A stretch of DNA of 30,338 nucleotides. Source: JBBKXP01 sp038251315 (GTDB taxonomy: Bacteria; Pseudomonadota; Alphaproteobacteria; Rhodobacterales; Rhodobacteraceae). The stretch is from NCBI GenBank assembly GCA_038251315.1, contig JBBSBK010000039.1, forward strand, positions 1 to 30,338, in the 5' to 3' direction. Below the pieces are notes generated by a model. The model was given only the letters and a program-made list of their open reading frames with translations, made no database searches and was not told where the DNA came from. Shown here one piece after another: positions 16,063 to 23,606 of the stretch; the stretch's first letter is position 1; every line of letters starts with the position of its first letter. A program made the position numbers and the translations under genes.

Positions 16063-16094
16063 TTCCGGCCGGAACTCTGCGTCTCTAGAGACGC
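16063..16094. repeat. Two adjacent perfect palindromes downstream of modC
   Basis: TTCCGGCCGGAA (16063-16074) and GCGTCTCTAGAGACGC (16079-16094) are perfect 12- and 16-bp palindromes separated by four bases, 33 nt after the modC stop. Neither has a free loop or a T-run, so a simple terminator is doubtful. They mark the start of a stretch (16030-16220) in which I find no supportable gene. Confidence 0.6.
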
Positions 16095-16153
16095 GCGACG
16101 CGGTTTCGGGCTCGAAGCCATTTACAAACAGCGGTGCGCCAATGTCCATCTGT

Positions 16154-16195
16154 CCGACACCGACACCGACACCGAGACCGACGCCGACCCCGACC
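16154..16195. repeat. Hexanucleotide tandem array, seven CCGACN units
   Basis: Units read CCGACA three times, then CCGAGA, CCGACG, CCGACC and CCGACC. The period is exactly 6 bp, so every frame yields a dipeptide repeat (for example DTDTDTETDAD or PTPTPTPRPTP). The lack of a supported gene start suggests it is non-coding now. It may be a slippage-prone tract. Confidence 0.75.
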
Positions 16196-16218
16196 AGGAT
16201 CAGATCGGCGTCGGTCTC
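16174..16218. repeat. Long perfect inverted repeat (14-bp stem, 17-nt loop)
   Basis: GAGACCGACGCCGA at 16174-16187 is exactly complementary to TCGGCGTCGGTCTC at 16205-16218. The left arm lies inside the hexanucleotide array. The right arm abuts the truncated TPR remnant, so the hairpin sits at the apparent breakpoint. It could also act as a terminator for the mod operon, although no T-run follows. Confidence 0.7.
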
Positions 16219-16220
16219 AT

Positions 16221-16720
16221 GCCAGCCACTTGTCGGAAATTCGCAAAGCGTTGCCCGATGGGCTACAGAACTGGGCGTTGGGACTGATGGGCGAGCTTGC
16301 GGCGCTGCGTGGCGACGATGCGACCGCACGGGATCTGTTCCGACAGGTCGTTGACGCCGATCCTACGTCGATCCGCGACCGGCTGCTGCTGGCCGACGCG
16401 CTGCTGGCGCTGGACGATCCTGCTGGGGTGATCGACCTGCTTGCGCAGGTGCCTGACGTCGATGGCGTGCTGGTCCGCCGGGTTTTGGCGGCGCGGGCGC
16501 TGGGACAGAACGCGGATGCCACGGCGGCGGCTGACGCGTTGGGTCGCCGGGTGAGGCTGAACCTTGACCTTGGTCTGACGGCGCATGCGCGCGAAGAGGC
16601 GATGTATTTTCTCGGGATCGCCGACGATCCGGCAATGGCGCTGGCACGGGCAAAGGTGAACTGGGATTTGCAGCACGAGATCGAGGATGCGCGCCTGCTA
16701 CTTCAAGCCGCCCAGGCGGA
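16221..16720 (+). pseudogene. TPR-protein remnant, N-terminus lost
   Basis: One frame keeps helix-pair sequence typical of tetratricopeptide proteins: LSEIRKALPDGLQNWALG, GELAALRGDDATARDLFRQVV, RDRLLLADALLALDDPAGVIDLLAQV, and near the end ALARAKVNWDLQHEIEDARLLLQAAQ (spans given only as landmarks). Intact relatives, as I remember them, are exported proteins with a longer N-terminal part and no fused tail. Here the frame opens into the hexanucleotide array without a credible start and, after about 16720, runs on into non-family tryptophan- and cysteine-rich sequence. I read it as the C-terminal half of a TPR gene that lost its start. It could instead be a short functional protein starting at an internal ATG, such as the one in GLMGEL. 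Confidence 0.55.
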
Positions 16721-16918
16721 GGCACGGGTCTTGCCGTGGCGCTGGTGGGGTTCAACATTGGTATCGAACTGGCACAGATCGGCGTCGTGCTGGCAGCGAT
16801 GCCGGCGCTTTATGTACTCGGAGGAGGCCGCCCGATGTTGTGGATTGGCAGTTTGGGTGCTGGAGTGGCCGGTGCATGGTGGCTGGCCCTACGAGTAACT
16901 GCCATTTTGGGCGGTTGA
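16715..16918 (+). pseudogene. HupE/UreJ-like membrane protein remnant, C-terminal end only
   Basis: In a frame different from the TPR remnant, the sequence reads GGGTGLAVALVGFNIGIELAQIG, then VVLAAMPALYVL, a turn, and a last helix GSLGAGVAGAWWLALRV before a TGA stop. GFNIGxExxQ followed by a hydrophobic helix and a final helix is the usual C-terminus of HupE/UreJ-type membrane proteins (about 200-370 residues when intact). Only about 68 codons remain and the start is missing. In related bacteria, as I recall, a TPR gene and a HupE-like gene are neighbours, so a deletion that removed most of both and joined the ends out of frame explains the structure. Confidence 0.55.
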
Positions 16919-17026
16919 GGTTTCGTTCCGGACATCGGTTGCTTCGATCCGTGCGAAAGCACTGCTTGCGCGTAAAATCGCTGGGATCGGCGGTCGAACC
17001 GTGTCGATCGCAGACCTGGCCCTCCG

Positions 17027-17821
17027 TCACCCGTCGATCCGGCCCGCCATGATGGCAATCGCCTTTTGATAGACCCCGGCTGCGTTCCATTGCTGGATGA
17101 CGGCGAAATTGGGCTGGCCTTCCTGAAAACCTTGCCCCGGCTGCCAGCCCTTTTGCGCCAGAAAATTCGCGGTCGAGGCGAGCGCATCGGACATATTGGT
17201 CAGGTCGATCACGCCATTGCCATCTGCATCGACGCCATACCGGACGATGTTGCCGGGCAGAAACTGGGTATGCCCCACCTCGCCGTGCATCGCACCGATG
17301 GTATTGGCTGACAGCGCGCCGGAGTCCACCAGCATGAGGGCCGCCATCGCATGACCGCTGAAAAATTCGGTCCGGCGGCAGTCGTAGGCAAGGGTGGATA
17401 TGGCCGAAACCACGTTGCTGTCGCCCATCCCGTTGCCGAACCCGGTTTCCATCCCGTGAATCGCCACGACGACCGATGCCGGCACCCCAAATCGGCGTTC
17501 AAGCGAGGCGTAAAAGTCGGGGTTCTGGGCAATTCGGCGGCGGCCCTGGCTGACGATGGTGTCGGCACCCCGGATCCGCATGAATTCTTCAATGCTGTAG
17601 CGAAATGACCGCTGGTTGCGGTCGGCGGCGATGGTGCGTGTGGCGTATTGCGCACTGGCAAGTGCGGCTAACCCGCGCTGGCCGACGCCCTGCGCCGCGG
17701 CCTCGGCGGCGAATTGTTGTTTCCAAGTGTTGAAACCGCTCGAATCGTTGCCGCATTGGGCGGCATGGCTGGCGGTTGCGGCCAACGACAGGCTGGCTGC
17801 GGCGAGAATGGTCTTGAACAT
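17027..17821 (-). CDS. Lytic murein transglycosylase, MltB-type (SLT_2)
   Basis: Cleaves the beta-1,4 bond between MurNAc and GlcNAc in peptidoglycan, forming 1,6-anhydro ends; periplasmic. A signal peptide occupies about residues 1-21 (hydrophobic core to ASHA, then AQCG). The catalytic glutamate is Glu125 in AIHGMETGFGNG, and GEVGHTQFLPGNIVRYGVD is the conserved substrate-groove segment. The 264-residue length is a single SLT_2 domain without the C-terminal peptidoglycan-binding domain of some relatives. There is no lipobox cysteine at the cleavage site, so it is probably soluble rather than a lipoprotein like E. coli MltB. Start ATG 17821. Confidence 0.92.
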   Translation of the reverse strand: MFKTILAAASLSLAATASHAAQCGNDSSGFNTWKQQFAAEAAAQGVGQRGLAALASAQYATRTIAADRNQRSFRYSIEEFMRIRGADTIVSQGRRRIAQNPDFYASLERRFGVPASVVVAIHGMETGFGNGMGDSNVVSAISTLAYDCRRTEFFSGHAMAALMLVDSGALSANTIGAMHGEVGHTQFLPGNIVRYGVDADGNGVIDLTNMSDALASTANFLAQKGWQPGQGFQEGQPNFAVIQQWNAAGVYQKAIAIMAGRIDG

Positions 17822-17923
17822 TAATTGGCTCCAAATGTGATACGCGACGACCCTAGCAGATCGTGGCTGCTATCCAATATCGGAGTCGCATCGTTGGGGG
17901 CACAATTTCCGGCTTTGCAGGGC

Positions 17924-17949
17924 GTAAAATGGGTTCAAACCCATCTTAC
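17924..17949 (-). terminator. Palindromic gene-end element containing the ydeI-like stop codon
   Basis: On the minus strand the element reads GTAAGATGGGTT then TGAACCCATTTTAC. ATGGGTT and AACCCAT form a 7-bp stem with a 2-nt centre, followed by TTTT. Its TAA is the stop codon of the YdeI-like gene. A near-identical copy ends metG at 18519-18544 (24 of 26 positions agree when both are written in one orientation). A terminator role fits the stem followed by a short T-run. Confidence 0.65.
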
Positions 17950-18509
17950 CTTTTTCCCCGCCACTGAAACAGCCGTTCGTTGGCGACACAGGCCGCGACG
18001 ATCTCGGCCACCTTGCGCGCCCGCGTGTCGGGCCGTTTGGCGTTCTTCAGGATTTTGAGCGCGCCGCGTTTGACGGACTTGGGGAAGCCATCCCAAATCG
18101 TCGCGGTTCCGGGTGTCGCGGCAAAGGCAGTTGCCAGTTCGGGTGGGATCACGCCGTTTTCCACACCGTCCAGCGCCGCCCATGCCCCATCGGCCTGCGC
18201 CCGCGCCACGACCGCCAGCCCCGGCGCCATCATCTGCCCGGCGGCGGTCAGGCGGGCGACCTTTTCCTTGTTGACCCGGCGCCAGTTGCTTCCCGGCTTG
18301 CGGCGGCTGATATAGAGCATCGTGCGCGCGGCATCCTTGGCGCGGGGCAGGCTGTCGACCCAGCCAAAGCACAACAGCTGATCGACGATGTCGGCATACG
18401 GCACATGGCGGGCGGGATCGGCCGCCTTGAACGTCATCAGCCGGTCGCGCAGGTCGGCGCGGGACGCGATGGCGACTTCGGGCGCGTCAGTCAGCGGGCG
18501 CGTCGGCAT
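17946..18509 (-). CDS. YdeI/OmdA-family protein
   Basis: A 187-residue protein of the YdeI/OmpD-associated family. Members have been linked to resistance against cationic peptides in enterobacteria, but activity is unknown here. Family landmarks are VPYADIVDQLLCFGWVDSLP (about residues 36-55), TMLYISRRKPGSNWRRVNKEKV (about 63-84), and FPKSVKRGALKILKNAKRPDTRARKVAEIV near the end (given only as spans). It is lysine/arginine-rich overall. Start ATG 18509 lacks a clear ribosome site, because only about 30 nt separate it from the metG stop and a hairpin occupies most of that. Its own TAA stop is inside another copy of the same hairpin element. Confidence 0.84.
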   Translation of the reverse strand: MPTRPLTDAPEVAIASRADLRDRLMTFKAADPARHVPYADIVDQLLCFGWVDSLPRAKDAARTMLYISRRKPGSNWRRVNKEKVARLTAAGQMMAPGLAVVARAQADGAWAALDGVENGVIPPELATAFAATPGTATIWDGFPKSVKRGALKILKNAKRPDTRARKVAEIVAACVANERLFQWRGKR

Positions 18510-18518
18510 CGGTCACGG

Positions 18519-18544
18519 GTAGGATGGGTTTGAACCCATCTTAC
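18519..18544 (-). terminator. Palindromic gene-end element containing the metG stop codon
   Basis: The minus strand reads GTAAGATGGGTTCA then AACCCATCCTAC, with the same 7-bp ATGGGTT/AACCCAT stem as the element at 17924-17949. The TAA within it is the metG stop. It also separates metG from the YdeI-like gene that begins 31 nt later on the same strand. Confidence 0.65.
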
Positions 18545-20253
18545 GTCCGCACCCCGGCAAACCGTTCGGCCCAGGCCGCGCGTTCGTCGTCGGTGATCTT
18601 GCGGAAAGTCACTTCGGGCACGGTGAACGGATGGCCACCCTTCAGCGCGGTAAGCACCGCGGGCACGTCAGTCGGCCAACCAGTCCCGGTTGCATTCATG
18701 GCCATCAGCAGCTCGTCGGCCGCGTCGGGGATGAAGGGGGCTGACAGCACCGCGTAGAACGGGATCAGGTTCAGCGCCAGCCGGATTTGCGCAGCGGCGC
18801 GGTCGGGGTCAGTCTTGAACACCGTCCATGGCGCGACCGCCTGCAGATATTCGTTGCCCACAACCCAGATCGCCCGCAATTCGGCGGCGGCTTTGCGCAC
18901 CTCGATGGCATCCATGTGGGCCTGATAGGTGGCAACGCGGGCGGTCAGATCGGCGATCAGCGCGGTTTCGTCGGGCCCTAATTCACCCGCCGCTGGCACC
19001 GTTTCGTCGAATTTCGACCGGCAGAATTTGGTCACCCGGCTGACGAAGTTGCCCAGCACATCGGCCAGATCCTTGTTCACGTCGATCTGGAACGCCGCCC
19101 ACGTGAATTCGGCGTCCGATGTTTCCGGCGCGTGCGACAACAGCCACCAGCGCCAGTAATCGGGCGGCAAAATCTCCAGCGCCTGATCCATGAACACGCC
19201 ACGCCCGCGCGACGTGCTGAACTGGCCGCCGTCGTAATTCAGGTAATTGAACGATTTGATATAATCGACCAGCTTCCACGGTTCGCCCGATCCAAGGATC
19301 GTCGCCGGAAAGCTAAGTGTGTGAAACGGCACGTTGTCCTTGCCCATGAACTGCGTATAGCGCACGTCGTCGGCGCCCTTGTCGGTGCGCCACCAGCGTT
19401 CCCAGTCGGTGCCTTTGCCCGCATCGACCCATTCCTGTGCACAGGCGATGTATTCGATCGGGGCGTCGAACCAGACGTAGAACACTTTGCCCTCCATCCC
19501 CGGCCAGTCGGCGTCGCCGCGTTTGACCGGCACGCCCCAGTCGAGGTCGCGGGTGATGCCGCGGTCCTGCAATCCGTCGCCGTCGTTGAGCCACTTTTTG
19601 GCGATGGAGGTTGTCAGGATCGGCCAGTCGGTCTTGGAATCGATCCACGCCTGCAACTGGTCGCGCATGTCGCGCTGGCGCAGGTACAGATGCTTGGTTT
19701 CGCGCAGTTCCAGATCGGTCGACCCGGAAATGGTCGAATGGGGGTCGATCAGGTCGGTCGGGTCAAGCTGCTTGGTGCAGTTGTCGCATTGGTCGCCACG
19801 GGCGGATGAGAAGCCGCAATTCGGGCACGTGCCTTCGATATAGCGGTCCGGCAGGAACCGCCCGTCGGTGACCGAATACATCTGCTTTTCGGTGATCTCG
19901 CGGATCAGGCCACGGGCGTCCAGAACACCGGCAAACGCTTGGGTGAGGTTGCGGTTCTGAACTGACGATGACCGCCCGAAATGGTCGAACGACAGCCGGA
20001 AACTCGCTGCGATATCGGCCTGCACCGTGTGCATTTCGGCGCAGTATTCTGCCACCGGCCGGCCTACCTTGGCGGCGGCAAGTTCGGCGGGGGTGCCGTG
20101 TTCGTCGGTGGCGCACAGAAACAGCACCTCGTGACCCCGCGCCCGCAGGTATCGGGCGTAAAGATCGGCGGGCAACTGGCTGCCCACCAGGTTGCCCAGA
20201 TGCTTGATCCCGTTGATATAGGGGATCGCCGAAGTGATAAGATGCCGCGCCAT
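18541..20253 (-). CDS. metG: Methionyl-tRNA synthetase
   Basis: Charges initiator and elongator tRNA-Met with methionine using ATP; cytosolic and essential. The 570 residues match the shorter alphaproteobacterial form without a C-terminal tRNA-binding domain. The HIGH-type motif is PYINGIKHLGN (H18-L-G-N21). Four cysteines at 143, 146, 156 and 159 (CPNC and CDNC) form a zinc knuckle. The KMSKS-type loop is GGQFSTSRGRG, residues 344-348 QFSTS, where the usual first lysine is Gln. The anticodon-binding region includes FRSKF-like and WVVGNEYLQAVAPW segments. Start ATG 20253 (MARHLITSAIPYIN) is chosen because in-frame sequence upstream is not family-like. The stop lies in a palindromic element. 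Confidence 0.95.
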   Translation of the reverse strand: MARHLITSAIPYINGIKHLGNLVGSQLPADLYARYLRARGHEVLFLCATDEHGTPAELAAAKVGRPVAEYCAEMHTVQADIAASFRLSFDHFGRSSSVQNRNLTQAFAGVLDARGLIREITEKQMYSVTDGRFLPDRYIEGTCPNCGFSSARGDQCDNCTKQLDPTDLIDPHSTISGSTDLELRETKHLYLRQRDMRDQLQAWIDSKTDWPILTTSIAKKWLNDGDGLQDRGITRDLDWGVPVKRGDADWPGMEGKVFYVWFDAPIEYIACAQEWVDAGKGTDWERWWRTDKGADDVRYTQFMGKDNVPFHTLSFPATILGSGEPWKLVDYIKSFNYLNYDGGQFSTSRGRGVFMDQALEILPPDYWRWWLLSHAPETSDAEFTWAAFQIDVNKDLADVLGNFVSRVTKFCRSKFDETVPAAGELGPDETALIADLTARVATYQAHMDAIEVRKAAAELRAIWVVGNEYLQAVAPWTVFKTDPDRAAAQIRLALNLIPFYAVLSAPFIPDAADELLMAMNATGTGWPTDVPAVLTALKGGHPFTVPEVTFRKITDDERAAWAERFAGVRT

Positions 20254-20316
20254 GTGCTCGCCCTGCTGATACTGTCGCGGCTTACGCGATTGACCGGGGG
20301 CGGGCAAGAACTGCGG

Positions 20317-21069
20317 CTATTGGGCGGTGTAGGCCCCATCGACCAGATGATAGCTGCCGGTGATGAAACTGGCGCGGTCCGATAGCAGAAAGCAGACCAG
20401 ATCGGCGACCTCTTGCGACGTTCCCAGCCGGCCGATCGGGTGCAGGGCGACCAGCCCGTCGCGCATCTCGTTGCTGATATTGTCCAGCAGCGGCGTCGCG
20501 ATGAAACCGGGGCCGACGGCATTGATCCGGATCCCCTTGGCCGAATATTCCAGCGCCGCGGATTTGGTCAGGCCGACGACGCCATGCTTGGCCGCGACAT
20601 AGGCGCAGGACTGCGCGATACCGACCGACCCGAGAATGGACGCCATGTTGACGATCGCCCCGCCCCCAGCCTTTTCGATCGCTGGAATCCCGTAGCGCAG
20701 GCCCAGAAAAACCCCGGTCAGGTTGATGGCGATGACCTTTTGCCAATCATCGACTGCATACTCCCCGGTCGGCTTTTGCGGCCCGCCGATCCCGGCGTTA
20801 TTGACCAGCAGATGCAGCCCACCAGTTTCTTTGACGGCGAAATCGACCATCGCCTTGACGGCGCTGTCGTCGGCAACGTCGGCGGCGCAGGCGTGAGCCT
20901 TGCCGCCTGCCTTGGTAATCGTATCGACGGTTTTCTGTGCATCGGCCTTTTTCAGGTCGGCGACGATGACCGTCGCGCCAGCAGCGGCAAGCGTGATCGC
21001 GCAGGCCTCGCCGATACCCGATGCACCACCGGTCACGATGGCGGTCTTGTTCTTGAAATGGATGTCCAT
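20317..21069 (-). CDS. SDR-family NAD(P)-dependent oxidoreductase
   Basis: Classical short-chain dehydrogenase of 250 residues, substrate unknown. TGGASGIG (13-20) binds the cofactor, D38 of VADLKKADA points to NAD rather than NADP, NNAG is at 90-93, catalytic serine S144 is in NMASILG, and Y157-x3-K161 is in YVAAKHG. The C-terminal NAVGPGFIATPLLD and the GSYHLVDGAYTAQ end are typical of the 3-oxoacyl-ACP reductase/glucose-dehydrogenase-like branch. Start ATG 21069. The metG start lies 64 bp downstream of its stop on the same strand, so the two could be cotranscribed. Confidence 0.92.
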   Translation of the reverse strand: MDIHFKNKTAIVTGGASGIGEACAITLAAAGATVIVADLKKADAQKTVDTITKAGGKAHACAADVADDSAVKAMVDFAVKETGGLHLLVNNAGIGGPQKPTGEYAVDDWQKVIAINLTGVFLGLRYGIPAIEKAGGGAIVNMASILGSVGIAQSCAYVAAKHGVVGLTKSAALEYSAKGIRINAVGPGFIATPLLDNISNEMRDGLVALHPIGRLGTSQEVADLVCFLLSDRASFITGSYHLVDGAYTAQ

Positions 21070-21115
21070 GGCGGTTTTCCTTTGTTCGGAACAAGGTCAA
21101 CCGCCGGACATGCCT

Positions 21116-22345
21116 TCAGGTTTCGTCACGCTCGCGTGACCGCCCGAGCAGGCGGCCGATATAGAAACTGGTGCGTGGCGCGTAGACATAGCGGGTCTTG
21201 CGTGTGGCAGGACGTGCCCGCATCCGGATCAGGCCGAAAACGACCAGTGCAACGTGACCCAGCGCGATGACCACGAACAGGGCGGGCGGGCCGAACCCTT
21301 GGATCAGCAACGACGTCCCGTAAGGCGCACCAATGGCCCCGACCGCGTAAAAGAACATCAGTGCCGCCGACAGTTCGATCCTGTCGTCCTGACCGGCAAA
21401 ATCGTGGGCATGGGCGGCCGAGACGGAATAGATCGGGAATGTGGTAAAACCAAAGATGGCGGCGGCAATCATGACCCCTGTCGCCCCGGTCTGCGCCACC
21501 CCGACCGTCAGTGCGCAAGACACGATGGCCGCCGCCGACAGCCAGATCAGCACCCAACGCCGGTCGTATTTGTCGGCCAGCCAACCGATGGGATACTGCG
21601 CCACGGCCCCGCCCGCGACAAAGGCGGCGAGGAAATACCCGATCTGGTTGGGTGCCAGCCCGACCTCGGCCCCATAGATCGGGCCGACCATGCGGAACGA
21701 CGCCGCCGACAGCGCCGCGACGACGACCCCGACTGTCGCAAGCGGCGAGATGTTCCATGCCATGCGGGGCCGCAGCCTTGTCGTTGATGACGTGACGGGC
21801 AGCGCCACCTTGGTCACCGCCATCGGCAGGATCGCCGCACAGCACAGGATCGTCAGCAGGTTGTAGGCGATATAGGTGGGCATGTCAGTCAGATAGCCGA
21901 TCATCCCCTGCGCGATCAGCGATCCGCCGATGTCGACGACGCGGTAAGTGCCCATCGCGCGGCCACGGGTTTCGTTGGTGACCTTGGCCTGCAGGAACGC
22001 CTCGATTACCGTATAGGATCCGGCAACGCAGATGCCCGATGCGATGCGGAACAGCGACCACCAATAGGGGTCTGTGACCATGATATGCGCCGCGATTCCG
22101 ATCGCCCCCATCGCGGTGAAGGTGGCAAAGGCGCGACTGTGGCCAACGCTGCCCATCAGCCGCGGCGCGTACCAGCAACCGATGAAGAACCCGAAAAAGT
22201 GGGCCGACCCCAGAAACCCGACTTCGGCCTTGGTGAACCCGTTTGTCAGCCCCGTCAGCACGTCAAGCGGCCCCATCGCCCCCGACGACAGTTGCAAAAG
22301 CACAACCGACGCAAACAGGGCCGCGAATGAAATCAAGATCCGCAT
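21116..22345 (-). CDS. MFS transporter (YcaD-like)
   Basis: Inner-membrane major facilitator with about twelve helices over 409 residues; substrate unknown. The N-terminal half starts RILISFAALFASVVLLQL and contains GFFIGCWYAPRLMGSVGHSRAFA, the loop 2-3 region. Then comes IASGICVAGSYTVIEAFLQAKVTNETRGRAMGTYRVVDI, characteristic of the YcaD-type branch (UPF0226), given here only as a position guide around residues 100-138. The second half has WLADKYDRRWVLI, the repeat of the loop 2-3 motif. The C-terminus is basic. ATG 22345 is chosen for an AAGGTG 6 nt upstream; ATG 22366 would add seven residues. It is divergent from the aldo/keto reductase with about 104 bp between starts. Confidence 0.88.
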   Translation of the reverse strand: MRILISFAALFASVVLLQLSSGAMGPLDVLTGLTNGFTKAEVGFLGSAHFFGFFIGCWYAPRLMGSVGHSRAFATFTAMGAIGIAAHIMVTDPYWWSLFRIASGICVAGSYTVIEAFLQAKVTNETRGRAMGTYRVVDIGGSLIAQGMIGYLTDMPTYIAYNLLTILCCAAILPMAVTKVALPVTSSTTRLRPRMAWNISPLATVGVVVAALSAASFRMVGPIYGAEVGLAPNQIGYFLAAFVAGGAVAQYPIGWLADKYDRRWVLIWLSAAAIVSCALTVGVAQTGATGVMIAAAIFGFTTFPIYSVSAAHAHDFAGQDDRIELSAALMFFYAVGAIGAPYGTSLLIQGFGPPALFVVIALGHVALVVFGLIRMRARPATRKTRYVYAPRTSFYIGRLLGRSRERDET

Positions 22346-22449
22346 GGTCGCACCTTGGGTCGGCATGGCCGGGGGTGCAATGGCAAAACCAGCTTGTCGG
22401 CGTGGCCGCAGCGGGCTACCTCGGTCGCCAAATCAGACAGGGGCAGCAG

Positions 22450-23493
22450 TTGAAGCAGATCGCATTAGGGCAAACCGGGATCATGGTCAGCGACTGGTGC
22501 CTTGGCACCATGACTTATGGCAATCAGACGCCCGAGGCTGACGCCCACGCCCAGATCGACATGGCTTTGGACGCGGGCATCAATTTCATAGACACCGCCG
22601 AAATGTATCCGGTAAATCCGGTCGCCAAGGCGACCGCAGGTCGGTCCGAAGCCATAGTCGGGACATGGCTGGCCAAATCCGGGCGGCGCAGGGACGTTGT
22701 CATCGCCACCAAGATCAGTGGCCCGAACGGCGGGATCAAGCGGGGCGGCGCGGGCTTTGACGGGACCAACATTGCGCAAGCGGTCGAGGACTCGCTGAAA
22801 CGGTTGCAGACCGATGTCATCGACCTTTACCAACTGCATTGGCCGACGCGCGGGTCGTACGCATTTCGTCAAAACTGGACCTATGACCCGTCCAAGCAGG
22901 ACCGCGCAAAGACGATGGACCACATGGCCGACGTGCTGGGGGCGATGGAAAAGGTCATCGCGTCGGGCAAGGTCCGCGCCTTTGGCCTGTCGAATGAAAG
23001 CTGCTGGGGTACGACTAAATGGATCGATGTCGCGGCGCAAATGGGGGGCCCCCGCGTCGCGTCGGTGCAGAACGAATATTCGCTGATGTGCCGCCTTTAC
23101 GATACCGACATGGCTGAAATGGCCGTCAACGAAGATGTGACGCTGTTGTCCTTTTCCCCTCTCGCCGCCGGGTTGCTGACCGGCAAATACCTGCATGGCG
23201 CGGTGCCAGCAGGCAGCCGCAAATCGCTCGTCGCGGACCTTGGCGGGCGGCAAAGCCCCCGGCTGGACGGCGCGGTGCAGGCTTACGTCGATCTGGCGAC
23301 CGCGCACGGGATCGACCCGGTGCATATGGCGATGGCATGGCAGCGGACCCGGCCTTTTCCGATTTCAGCGATTTTCGGCGCGACGACCAAGGAACAGTTG
23401 GCGCATCTGCTGCAAGGTGACGGGCTGACCCTGTCCAAGGACACGATCAAGGCGCTTGACCAGACCCACCGGGCGCACCCGATGCCCTATTGA
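22450..23493 (+). CDS. Aldo/keto reductase (Tas-like), TTG start
   Basis: NADPH-dependent carbonyl reductase, 347 residues, substrate unknown. The catalytic tetrad is visible as D48 (FIDTAEMY), Y53, K88 (VIATKISG) and H130 (YQLHWP). SNES at about 173-176 and the C-terminal SAIFGATTKEQL are the cofactor-binding landmarks. The length and WP-RGSYAF insertion match the Tas/YajO-type branch. I start it at TTG 22450, because (M)KQIALGQTGIMVSDWCLGT is the standard N-terminus; AGGGG lies about 7 nt upstream, and in-frame codons further up do not look family-like. A gene-end repeat follows at 23510, so it is probably a separate transcription unit from the carnitine genes. Confidence 0.9.
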   Translation: MKQIALGQTGIMVSDWCLGTMTYGNQTPEADAHAQIDMALDAGINFIDTAEMYPVNPVAKATAGRSEAIVGTWLAKSGRRRDVVIATKISGPNGGIKRGGAGFDGTNIAQAVEDSLKRLQTDVIDLYQLHWPTRGSYAFRQNWTYDPSKQDRAKTMDHMADVLGAMEKVIASGKVRAFGLSNESCWGTTKWIDVAAQMGGPRVASVQNEYSLMCRLYDTDMAEMAVNEDVTLLSFSPLAAGLLTGKYLHGAVPAGSRKSLVADLGGRQSPRLDGAVQAYVDLATAHGIDPVHMAMAWQRTRPFPISAIFGATTKEQLAHLLQGDGLTLSKDTIKALDQTHRAHPMPY

Positions 23494-23509
23494 CGGAGCT
23501 TGTTGGTTC

Positions 23510-23550
23510 TGGGGAGCCTCCGGCAGGAGTAGTTATGGCAAAGTGAATGG
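23510..23550 (+). repeat. Gene-end repeat after the aldo/keto reductase
   Basis: TGGGGAGCCTCCGGCAGGAG is followed by TAGTTATGGCAAAGTGAATG. A short hairpin (CTCC-GGCA-GGAG) and a T/A-rich tail ending GGCAAAnTGAA is a style I recall as a common post-gene element in Rhodobacterales. It shares GCCTCC, GAG and the AT-rich tail with the element at 11708-11764. It starts 16 nt after the stop codon. Confidence 0.5.
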
Positions 23551-23606
23551 CTTGCGTTAGCCCGCGAAATCGCCGACCACTTGAGCAAAACAGAAGGGGA
23601 CCCGCG

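Noticed and set aside
16154..16195. Hexanucleotide array as a CRISPR or a calcium-binding Asp-repeat protein
   Set aside because: Units are only 6 bp with no spacers. The DTDTDTETDAD frame has no credible start, secretion signal or further repeats.
16054..16329. Minus-strand frame with a GVGVGLGVGVGVG stretch as a membrane protein
   Set aside because: The glycine/valine run is just the hexanucleotide array read backwards, and the frame overlaps the TPR remnant.
17924..18544. The two ATGGGTT palindromes as direct repeats of an insertion element carrying the YdeI-like gene
   Set aside because: The copies are palindromic, each is fitted to a different gene's stop codon, and the gene between has no transposase or terminal features. 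Independent gene-end elements explain it better.
20413..21270. Plus-strand open frame of 285 codons opposite the SDR gene
   Set aside because: Antisense to a clear SDR with complete catalytic motifs; composition is typical of a shadow frame.
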